This document shows positions 22,210 through 64,000 of a stretch of DNA of 64,000 bases, one piece after another. Under the pieces are notes generated by a model that was given only the letters and a program-made list of their open reading frames with translations, made no database searches and had not been told where the DNA came from. The DNA lies in contig NC_054868.1 in assembly GCF_018320785.1 (NCBI RefSeq), positions 336,885-400,884 on the forward strand, read 5' to 3'. Both the position numbers and the translations under genes were made by a program. Source of the stretch: Cheilinus undulatus (taxonomy: Eukaryota; Chordata; Actinopteri; Labriformes; Labridae). How positions within the stretch are numbered: the stretch's first letter is position 1; every line of letters starts with the position of its first letter.

Positions 22210-23536
22210 TACTTTCTGACCGGGGCTACCTACGTCCCTCCAACCTGCTGTAGCTCTCTGACCGGGGCTACCTACGTCCCTCCAGCCTGCTGTAGCTCTG
22301 TGATCGGGGCTACCTACGTCCCTCTAGCCTGCTGTAGCTCTCTGATCGGGGCTACCTACGTCCCTCCAGCCTGCTGTAGCTCTCTGATCGGGGCTACCTA
22401 CGTCCCTCCAGCCTGCTGTAGCTCTCTGATCGGGGCTACCTACGTCCCTCCAGCCTGCTGTAGCTCTCTGATCGGGGCTATCTACGTCCCTCCAGCCTGC
22501 TGTAGCTCTGTGATCGGGGCTACCTACGTCCCTCCAGCCTGCTGTAGCTCTCTGATCGGGGCTATCTACGTCCCTCCAGCCTGCTGTAGCTCTCTGATCG
22601 GGGCTACCTACGTCCCTCCAGCCTGCTGTAGCTCTCTGATCGGGGCTATCTACGTCCCTCCAGCCTGCTGTAGCTCTCTGATCGGGGCTACCTACGTCCC
22701 TCCAGCCTGCTGTAGCTCTCTGATCGGGGCTACCTACGTCCCTCCAGCCTGCTGTAGCTCTCTGTTCGGGCTACCTCGTCCCCCTCCAGCCTGCTGTAGC
22801 TCTCTGATCGGGGCTACCTACGTCCCTCCAGCCTGCTGTAGCTCTCTGATCGGGGCTATCTACGTCCCTCCAGCGTGCTGTAGCTCTCTGATCGGGGCTA
22901 TCTACGTCCCTCCAGCCTGCTGTAGCTCTCTGATCGGGGCTACCTACGTCCCTCCAGCGTGCTGTAGCTCTCTGATCGGGGCTATCTACGTCCCTCCAGC
23001 CTGCTGTAGCTCTCTGATCGGGGCTATCTACGTCCCTCCAGCGTGCTGTAGCTCTCTGATCGGGGCTATCTACGTCCCTCCAGCCTGCTGTAGCTCTCTG
23101 ATCGGGGCTACCTACGTCCCTCCAGCCTGCTGTAGCTCTCTGATCGGGGCTATCTACGTCCCTCCAGCCTGCTGTAGCTCTCTGATCGGGGCTACCTACG
23201 TCCCTCCAACCTGCTGTAGCTCTCTGACCGGGGCTACCTACGTCCCTCCAGCCTGCTGTAGCTCTGTGATCGGGGCTACCTACGTCCCTCTAGCCTGCTG
23301 TAGCTCTCTGATCGGGGCTACCTACGTCCCTCCAGCCTGCTGTAGCTCTCTGATCGGGGCTACCTACGTCCCTCCAGCCTGCTGTAGCTCTCTGATCGGG
23401 GCAACCTACGTCCCTCCAGCCTGCTGTAGCTCTCTGATCGGGGCTATCTACGTCCCTCCAGCCTGCTGTAGCTCTCTGATCGGGGCTATCTACGTCCCTC
23501 CAGCCTGCTGTAGCTCTCTGATCGGGGCTATCTACC
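22210..23536 (+). repeat. 42-bp minisatellite, about 31 copies
   Basis: The unit begins CTCTGATCGGGGCTACCTAC and ends CCTGCTGTAGCT. Because 42 is a multiple of 3, one frame stays open as a 14-residue repeat (SSLIGATYVPPACC) for 448 codons. There is no ATG inside the array and no splice or protein-family evidence, so I treat it as non-coding. One unit (22763-22804) is an indel variant (GTTCGGGCTACCTCG) that restores frame. Confidence 0.95.
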
Positions 23537-25140
23537 TGCTGATTCCAGCCACAGCCACACCAATGAACGGGGGCAGGCTAGCCCACATGGTCTCCCTGTT
23601 TAGCCTGATGGCTGAGGGCTGGTCCAGGCTCGTTGGGACCTCTTAGCTGTCTGAATAATCCTGAAGAGTCTGGAGTCAGAACGATGGTTTCACTGCTGAA
23701 AACCAGATTTATGAGTCCATGTTTGCAGGTCTATTCAGGCTTTAGAAACATCAAAATATCATAAACATCAGATTTTATTTATAACAGCCTCTGTGTTCTG
23801 CTTGTTCTTCGCTGCATTTTGCTTCAAGTGTTTTTAAAAAAAGCTTTTTCTGATCGTGGACCGTACTCGTTCTCCATGGGAGTCGCTGGTCTTCCTCGTC
23901 CAGTCTGTCTGATATAGAAGAACCATTAAAAACAGAAAAATCCCACATTAACACCAGTAAACCAGCAGTAGACCAGCTACTCCCACACTCTGGGGTCAGA
24001 CCGGCAGTGAGAGTGACGAAACAGCTGCTGGAATAAAAATATTATCTAACCTCAACTCAGACTTGAGGATGAACTCATGGAGGTCAGAGGTCATTGGGCC
24101 TTGAGATTTCTACAAAGCCCGTCTGCTTGACCAGACTTTCACCGCCCCGTTATTCCTCCCGAAGGCCTGAAACCACCAGGAGGAGGTTCAGTTCAAATCT
24201 TCTCATCAGTTTAATCTATAAAACTTCCTCTTTTTAAGGGTTCCTCTCTCTCTAAGAAGATTTCTGTGTCTTTGGTCTCCTCCTTACATGGATGAACGTC
24301 TGTAAGTAAACCTCCTAGACCGTACTGATCCGTCAGCGCTCTCTTTAACCGTCCTCCTGGAGTCAGTCCTGAACATTCAGACGCCACCAGCCTGAACTCA
24401 AGAATCACAGATAAGAAGAGATCAAACTTCTGTTCTGTTCTCATGTTTAAATAAATCTACCTAAAGTCGAGCTTTAAGACAACATGGCTGAAGAAAACCT
24501 AGCAAATAAACACACATTCATCCGATCACACAAACACGACCGTCGGCTCAAACGGAAGAAAATCTGCAGCCGGAGTCGCGTTAGTTCAGGGGAATTCTGA
24601 TTCTAGAACCAGGGAGCTTTACTTTGAAATTCTGGTGTCTATATGAAAGGAAACGTTTAACAGTGGCTCCAACAGCAGATAGGAGAGGCTGGAATGTGAG
24701 GAACAGAACCGTTCATGCACCACAGTCCTTCCACTAAAGGTGTCTGCTTTATCTGAGGCATGCTGGGACTCTTAGAGGTCTAGAGGAACCCTGGACCATC
24801 CAAACAATGGGAGGTGATGGTTCAGCCCAGGGCTTGACATTTACACCGGCCAACTAGCCAAATGCAGATGGATTTCAGCTGTGGCAGGTACCAGATTGAC
24901 TTCAACTAGCCACTTTGGCCAGTGTAATTTTACGAGTGTCACAACCTCAGCATTCTCTGGAGGAGATCTGTCTGAGAATTAGATGAAACCAGCTGCATTT
25001 TAGATTTTTGAATGAAGTTTATTAAAAGTCAGTGTTTGAATATTTGTATAAACTTAGTATCCATTAAAGAAGGAGATGGAGCATGTGTTTCATCTCATAC
25101 CAGACATACCCAATCTGGTATAAAACACAAGTTTCCCATC
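23537..25140. other. Intergenic, no gene seen
   Basis: Unique-looking sequence apart from the fragment AGGGCTTGACATTTACACCG at about 24830, which resembles a common interspersed repeat end. No exon recognised on either strand. Confidence 0.4.
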
Positions 25141-25145
25141 AACAC

Positions 25146-26859
25146 ATACTTCCTGCGTATAAACACAGGAGTTTCTGATCTACTTCCTGTGTGTAAACAC
25201 AGGAGTTTCTGATCTACTTCCTGTGTATAAACATAGGAGTTTCTGATCTACTTCCTGTGTATAAACAAAGGAGTTTCTGATCTACTTCCTGCGTATAAAC
25301 ACAGGAGTTTCTGATCTACGTCCTGTGTGTAAACACAGGAGTTTATGATCTACTTCCTGTGTATAAACATAGGAGTTTCTGATCTACTTCCTGTGTATAA
25401 ACACAGAAGTTTCTGATCTACTTCCTGTGTATAAACATAGGAGTTTCTGATCTACTTCCTGTGTATAAACACAGGAGTTTATGATCTACTTCCTGTGTGT
25501 AAACACAGGAGTTTATGATCTACTTCCTGTATATAAACATAGGAGTTTCTGATCTACTTCCTGCGTATAGACACAGGAGTTTCTGATCTACTTCCTGTGT
25601 ATAAACATAGGAGTTTCTGATCTACTTCCTGTGTATAAACACAGGAGTTTATGATCTACTTCCTGTGTGTAAACACAGGAGTTTATGATCTACTTCCTGT
25701 ATATAAACATAGGAGTTTCTGATCTACTTCCTGCGTATAGACACAGGAGTTTCTGATCTACTTCCTGTGTATAAATATAGGAGTTTCTGGTCTATTTCCT
25801 GTGTATAAACACAGAAGTTTCTGATCTACTTCCTGTGTATAAACATAGGAGTTTCTGATCTACTTCCTGCGTATAGACACAGGAGTTTCTGATCTACTTC
25901 CTGTGTATAAATATAGGAGTTTCTGGTCTATTTCCTGTGTATAAACACAGAAGTTTCTGATCTACTTCCTGTGTATAAACACAGAAGTTTCTGATCTACT
26001 TCCTGTGTGTAAACATAGGAGTTTCTGATCTACTTCCTGTGTATAAACATAGGAGTTTATGATCTACTTCCTGTGTATAAACACAGAAGTTTCTGATCTA
26101 CTTCCTGTGTATAAACATAGGAGTTTATGATCTACTTCCTGTGTATAAACACAGGAGTTTCTGATCTACTTCCTGTGTATAAACATAGGAGTTTATGATC
26201 TACTTCCTGTGTATAAACACAGGAGTTTCTGATCTACTTCCTGTGTATAAACATAGGAGTTTATGATCTACTTCCTGTGTATAAACACAGAAGTTTCTGA
26301 TCTACTTCCTGTGTATAAACATAGGAGTTTATGATCTACTTCCTGTGTATAAACACAGAAGTTTCTGATCTACTTCCTGTGTATAAACATAGGAGTTTAT
26401 GATCTACTTCCTGTGTATAAACATAGGAGTTTATGATCTACTTCCTGTGTATAAACACAGGAGTTTCTGATCTACTTCCTGTGTATAAACACAGAAGTTT
26501 CTGATCTACTTCCTGTGTATAAACATAGGAGTTTATGATCTTCTTCCTGTGTATAGACATAGGAGTTTATGATCTACTTCCTGTGTGTAAACATAGGAGT
26601 TTATGATCTACTTCCTGTGTATAAACATAGGAGTTTATGATCTACTTCCTGTGTATAAACACAGAAGTTTCTGATCTACTTCCTGTGTATAAACATAGGA
26701 GTTTATGATCTACTTCCTGTGTATAAACACAGGAGTTTCTGATCTACTTCCTGTGTATAAACACAGAAGTTTCTGATCTACTTCCTGTGTATAAACATAG
26801 GAGTTTATGATCTACTTCCTGTGTATAAACACAGAAGTTTCTGATCTACTTCCTGTGTA
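25146..26859 (+). repeat. 35-bp minisatellite, about 49 copies
   Basis: The unit reads TCTGATCTACTTCCTGTGTA then TAAACACAGGAGTTT, with alternating CACAGG/CATAGG and TCTGATC/TATGATC subtypes. Each unit contains the inverted repeat CCTGTGT-ATAA-ACACAGG, an ETS-type core (ACAGGAAGT on the minus strand) and a forkhead-like TGTTTAT. Confidence 0.96.
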
Positions 26860-28468
26860 ATTCGCCCTGCTAACATGCTTATGTTGTGTCTAAGAGCATG
26901 AAAACTTTCAGGACAGAAGGACAACTGTGCAGACAGCTATGTTTTGACAGGTCTCTAATTGCGACCCCCCCTCCCCCAAATATATTGCGATTTGATTCCT
27001 GATTATTCCTTAACCTTCTTTTACTCCTAAACAAGGGCTGAACAATTCTTTAAAAATATCTCATTCTGATGATTTTGGCCCAAATTGCCAAGAATAAAGT
27101 ACAAAAATGAAGGTAGGATTTTTTTGTAGACTATTCTAAGAAAAAATGGTGCTTGAATGATTGCATATGTCATGCATTACATCTCTGCTGCAAACAAAAG
27201 TTTTAAACTGCTATTTTAACACAAATTGTGGCTGAGATGTAATCCAATTTTTGATTAATTGCTCAGCCCTATCATGTATGTGAAGACTCCCACTAGAATG
27301 CCTCTCCTGTTAAAATGAAGCTTCATACGCCATGGTTCCAGCATTTCTCTGCAGTGTGTTGCTGCTAACGTGATCCTGTACTCCCTCACACACAAACATA
27401 AAGGCTCTGACAGGCTAACCCTCGCTGACTAAGCATCACTGATCCTAACAGTTCAGACGGATGTTAGAGTGTCGTTATAAAACACTCTGCTGAAGAATAC
27501 CAACAAAGGAGCAGAAGCTAAAACATCAAATATAAGAGTGCAGCAGACCCTAAAGCCTCAGTCCTATTAAAACAGCTCTCATTTAAATTTAAGTGAGGAG
27601 CAGAGGGCTCTCATGTAGACCCTGGTTAAAACATCAGAATTCCCCTTCAGTTGTTGTGGCGTCATCGTCTGATCACACAAACATGATCAATAACGTCCAC
27701 CCTTCTCATTAACGTAAACTCCTCCTTCTTTAGTCCCCTCAGAATCATCAGCAGCCTCTTCTTAAACCGCGGCCGTCTTTAAAGAGTTTCACTAGAACAG
27801 GGTAGACTCTTACAGGATTCAGCTCTGTTAAAATAAAGATGATCTAGAACCCGTGGGACTGAAACGCCTCTTCATTCATACTCAATCACACATCCCGACT
27901 AAAGAGCGGTCATAAATTAGGCCTACGATGGCGAACACGAGCGGGTTGGTCCTGATCCTCAAGCTTCGAGCGAGAAAACTCTAAAAAGAAGCCGAGAGCG
28001 AGGAGGAAACACAAAATAAGAAATTAGGCAGCAGCAAACAGTGTCAGTCCTCTCTGAGTCCTGATTTAGAGGCCAGGAGTCTCTGCATCCTCACAGAGGA
28101 GCCGCCAAAGTTCACCAGAGAGGAGAATCAGACAGGATGTGATGTCAGCAGGGAGAGAGCGGAGACGCTTCCTCCACTTTTCCAGTCAAACTCAAACTCA
28201 GAGATCAGAAATCAGTTCCAGCACCTTTGGGTTTCTCCAGCAATGGCCGACCGAAAGGTCACCACAGGTCACCAGGAGAAGCTTCCAGAGACTTTTCTGA
28301 CGAAGGTGGGAGGAGGAGAAGGAACGCTGAAGATCTAAAGCCCAAATCAGACCAGAGATTGTGAAGCTCACAGCCAACGGATTCATGGAAACCAGGAATC
28401 CAAAACCCAGAAACAAAGAAAAAAAACAAACAGTTTTACAGTGGAATCAAAAATGAAAATCTTTATGT
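26860..28468. other. Intergenic, no gene seen
   Basis: Apart from the small element at 27034-27271 I see no repeat or exon. It lies downstream of the ero1b 3' end. Confidence 0.4.
27034..27271. mobile_element. Short TIR element (AGGGCTGA termini)
   Basis: Left AGGGCTGAACAATTC and right GATTAATTGCTCAGCCCT form imperfect inverted ends around 238 bp of AT-rich sequence. The same ends occur at 46420-46906 and 50901-51237. Confidence 0.6.
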
Positions 28469-28474
28469 TTTATT
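28469..28474 (-). terminator. ero1b: Candidate ero1b poly(A) signal AATAAA
   Basis: AATAAA on the minus strand, the first one downstream of the ero1b stop codon, implying a 3' UTR of about 0.5 kb. Consistent in position but not proven. Confidence 0.5.
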
Positions 28475-28985
28475 TTCTGATCATAACATGAAAAAAACAG
28501 AACACGGTGGTGTAACATTCTTTTTCTCCTCTCTGTTTGACCACTGGAGAGGTTGTGAAGAAAGGATGTTACATCACCAGCGTTCTGCTCTGTGATCTTT
28601 CTTTCCTGACTGGAACAAAAAAACAAAAACATGAAAATAAAACTTTTTCTTTTTTTCCATTTCTTTTTAGAAAACAGTAAAATGTTTTTGTTTTCAGTTT
28701 TTTAGTCTCTGGGCTCTGAGACGCCTAACACGCTAAAGCCAGCTGGGATCCCTGGCATCGCTGTGAGCCAATCAGCTCTGAGCGGTGGCGCTCTAAGATG
28801 GTCGTGTAGCGTCGTGAATCTTTGGTCTGACCTGGGCAGAGGGGATTATGGGGACTAGAGAGAGTTTTGAGTATTTTGGGGTTCATTCTGATCCTTGTGT
28901 CCATGGAAAAGCCCTTCAGGATTACTCCGCTGCAGTTCTCTGTGGGCAGGCTCCGCCTACTGGCCAGGTGTGGCATCGCCTCGTG

Positions 28986-61241
<32,256 letters not shown>

Positions 61242-61520
61242 GGGACGATAAAAAGCATCCAAGGTGCAGCAGCACCTCTGTCTCCGCGACGATGAAGCTA
61301 CGGTAGCTTCAGGCTAGCTGGGGTTAGCATCCACAGGCTAACGACGGCTGTTAGAACAGAGCGGGTAAGCTCACGGAGTAGTCCGCTTTATAGAGACCTC
61401 CACCCGGACATTCAGGCATCTGTCTCCCCTTAAAGAGCCGGAGTCATCGTTTAAAGGTGGACATAACTGGAGAAGTTTGTGTCCACCCGCAGCTTCCTCT
61501 AGAATAAAGTTAGGACAACA
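61242..61520 (-). promoter_or_regulatory. ero1b: GC-rich flank of exon 1b
   Basis: CpG-containing sequence upstream of exon 1b, consistent with a second promoter. No TATA box or ERSE was seen here. Confidence 0.4.
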
Positions 61521-61619
61521 TAAATTAAGTCATTTCCGGATACGACTTTCAAAATAAAATACCGACCGCCACAAAACAACAAAAACTCATACTTTAAAAG
61601 CAAATATGTCGAAATAAAG

Positions 61620-62528
61620 CAGTGAAACTCAGCGTGTGGCTCTTTTCTGTCATAATTTATTTATTATTCCCCCCAGAAAATCTTAAAAAGGGAAACTTTT
61701 TTGACCTTTTCACTAATTTAAGCTGCCTTTTGCAATTAAATAACCCTGTTTTCCTGGGGTTTTTTTGCCCACTTCTTTTTGCCCATTGTTTCCATTTTTT
61801 TTTGGACACTTTCATACCATTTTTGCCCTTTACCCCATTTTTTTTTGCCACTTTAATCCCAGTTAAGCTACATTTTATCATTAAATAACGCTTTTACCTT
61901 CTCTTTTTGCCACTTTTATCCCATTTTCTTCATTTTTCACCATTTTTTGCCCATTAAAGCCATATTTTTCCATTAAGTATCACACTGTTTCCTATATTTT
62001 GCCCCTTGTCCTCCCTATTTTTGCCCATTTTAAGCTGCCTTTTCTCCATTAAATATCACACCATTTCCTACTTTTATGCTCATTTTTGCCATTTCTTTTT
62101 GCCACTTTTTCACCTTTTTCTTGCCACTTTTTTGCCCATTTAAGCTACATTTTACCATTAAATAACAATTGTTTCTTGTTTCTTGCCCTGTTTTGCCACC
62201 CGTTTTTGCCACTTTTATCCCATTTTCTCCATTTTCACCATTTTTTGCACCTTTAAGCTACCTGTTGCCATTAAGTACCACACTGTTTCCTACTTTTTTT
62301 TGCCACTTTTATTCTATTTTGCGCCTTTAATCTACTTTTGCCATTCACTACCACTTGTTTCATTTTTTTCCCCCATTTTTGCCACTCTTGTCACTCTTCT
62401 TTCATTTTTCTTTTGCCGCGTTTTTGCCACTTTTGGACCACATTTTTTTCACCTCTAACTTGTTTTTTTTTTTTTTTTTTTTGGTCCCTTCCCACCCATT
62501 TTTGCTACTTTCTGACCCTTTTCCACTT

Positions 62529-62565
<37 letters not shown>

Positions 62566-62812
62566 ATTTTATTTAAGGGTGCCTTTCCTGACACTCAAGG
62601 TCACCTTACAAAAAGTACAAAAAAGTGCATTAAAACTTTTTCTCTCCATATTTAGCCCTCGTCATCCATTTGTGCTGCTTTCTGACAATTTTTCCCACCT
62701 TTAACTTATTGTTATTGCTACTTCAAGCTGTTTTTGCCACTTTCCACCACTTAGATTGTGGCTCTTGTCAAGGTATTTTTCGATAATTTGGCTCTTTGGT
62801 TCAGTAACACTG
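61620..62812 (-). mobile_element. hAT-like element, family CAGTG, copy v
   Basis: Left CAGTGAAACTCAGCG, right GGTTCAGTAACACTG. Flanks AAATAAAG and AACTAAAG agree at 7 of 8, a clear 8-bp target duplication. It is longer than the other copies through extra TTTTTGCCACTTTT units and a nested LINE tail. Confidence 0.9.
62531..62640 (-). mobile_element. LINE 3' tail inserted in hAT copy v
   Basis: (AAT)n then ACATTTTATTTAAGGGTGCC and CACTCAAGGTCACCTTAC. Read on the minus strand it is the GGTGACCTTGAG...AAATAAAATGT(ATT)n tail typical of fish L2/Rex-like LINEs, extremely 5'-truncated. Confidence 0.7.
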
Positions 62813-63048
62813 AACTAAAGCGTACCTGATATAAAAAGGTAAAAATAAAAAAAAAATCCACCCCTAATCATCTAATCCTGATATTTCAGCGTTATAATTG
62901 GGTTTAGGATAGGCTATCAAATTAGGAGATAACTATGTCATGATTACAAAATAATCACATTCATTCATTTTATATGAATCTAAAAAAATGTCTGTCAAAG
63001 AAAACAATCTAAAATCCAAACCATTTTCAAATTATGAGCAAAAAAAGC

Positions 63049-64000
63049 CAGAAATCTGACGTTAATCTCTAAAATCTGACGTTAATCTCTAAAATCTGAC
63101 GTTAATCTCTAAAATCTAAGGTCAATCTCTAAAATCTGAGATTTATCTCTAAAAATCTGACGTTAATCTCTAAAATCAGAGATCAATCTCTAAAATCTGA
63201 TGTTAATCTCTAATATCCGAGATTGATCTCTAAAATCTGACGCTAATCTCTAGAATCAGACGTCAATCTCTAAAATCTGACGTTAATCTCTAAAATCCGA
63301 GATCAATCTCTAAAATCTGATGTTAATCTCTAATATCCGAGATTAATCTCTAATATCTGGCGCCAATCTCTGAGATTAATCTCTAAAATCTGACGGAAAT
63401 CTCTAAAATCTGACATTAATCTCTAAAATCTGGCGTTAATCTCTAAAATCTGATTGATCTCTAAAATCCGATTTTAATCTCTGAAATCCAACATTAATCT
63501 CTAAAATCTGATGTTAATCTCTAATATCCGAGATTAATCTCTAATATCTGGCGCCAATCTCTGAGATTAATCTCTAAAATCTGACATTAATCTCTAAAAT
63601 CTGGCGTTAATCTCTAAAATCTGAGATTGATCTCTAAAATCCGATTTTAATCTCTGAAATCCAACATTAATCTCTAAAATCTGACGTTAATCTCTAAAAT
63701 CCGAGATCAATCTCTAAAATCTGACATTAATCTCTGAAATCAGACATTAATCTCTGAAATCTGACGTTAATCTCTGAAGTCTGAGATCAATCTCTAAAAT
63801 CTGACTTTAATCTCTGAAATCAGACATTAATCTCTGAAATCTGACATTAATCTCTGAAATCTGACATTAATCTCTGAAATCTGACGTTAATCTCTGAAAT
63901 CTGACATTAATCTCTGAAATCTGACATTAATCTCTGAAATCTGACATTAATCTCTGAAATCTGACATTAATCTTTGAAATCTGACATTAATCTCTAAAAT
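63049..64000 (+). repeat. 20-bp minisatellite running off the window edge, about 47 copies
   Basis: The unit is AATCTGACGTTAATCTCTAA with many substitutions (GAGATCAATC, GACATTAATC, GGCGCCAATC). Units from about 63720 onward carry CTGAAAT rather than CTAAAAT and are more uniform, so that end expanded most recently. The right boundary is outside the window. Confidence 0.95.

Noticed and set aside
22300..23646. 448-aa ORF of 14-residue repeats
   Set aside because: It starts at GTG, has no ATG within the array, and is explained by a 42-bp tandem repeat; no family resemblance.
25146..26859. Regular 35-bp repeats as a CRISPR-like array
   Set aside because: Units are contiguous with no unique spacers, and the DNA is vertebrate.

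Overview
This window is eukaryotic, most likely nuclear DNA of a bony fish. It has vertebrate genes split into short exons with canonical GT/AG splice sites, compact gpr137b introns, Tc1/mariner, hAT and LINE remnants of the kinds abundant in teleosts, and very long minisatellites. Three vertebrate genes are recognisable in the order nid1 (-), gpr137b (+), ero1b (-). This is the order and orientation of NID1-GPR137B-ERO1B on human 1q42-43, from established knowledge. No prokaryotic feature, CRISPR array, tRNA or rRNA gene was seen.

Layout: 282-485 is the first coding exon of nid1, and the rest of that gene lies left of the window. 0.5-7.9 kb is intergenic, with a perfect 61-bp inverted repeat, a 0.6-kb polypurine tract and a 28-bp minisatellite. 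gpr137b occupies 7942-13661 in seven coding exons (400 aa); its first intron holds about 82 copies of a 34-bp repeat and a dead LINE. 13.7-28.5 kb is the tail-to-tail interval between gpr137b and ero1b. It is filled with 12-, 83-, 71-, 42- and 35-bp minisatellites, an RTE-type LINE split by a hAT element, and a second hAT with a perfect 8-bp target duplication.

ero1b occupies 28986-61241 on the minus strand. I could place every coding exon with consistent phase: 16 exons give 454 aa, including a 12-nt microexon. It encodes the ER FAD-linked sulfhydryl oxidase that re-oxidises PDI; both redox-active cysteine pairs are present. Its introns contain an 8.8-kb, 41-bp minisatellite, three Tc1-like elements (one carrying a nested solo LTR) and several nested hAT elements. 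The window ends in a 20-bp minisatellite.

The most interesting observations concern ero1b. A second possible first exon (61050-61241) splices in phase to exon 2 and ends in CFCH. It would supply the two N-terminal cysteines found in ERO1A but absent from the human ERO1B first exon. A textbook ER-stress element (CCAAT-N9-CCACG) lies about 300 bp upstream of the other first exon. Also notable are a family of five hAT-like elements with matching 8-bp target duplications, a solo LTR with a 5-bp duplication inside a Tc1 transposase, and the fact that the giant intronic arrays of both gpr137b and ero1b carry AATAAA in the sense orientation in nearly every unit. Tandem repeats make up roughly a third of the window by my estimate. 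I see no evidence of an undescribed multi-gene system.
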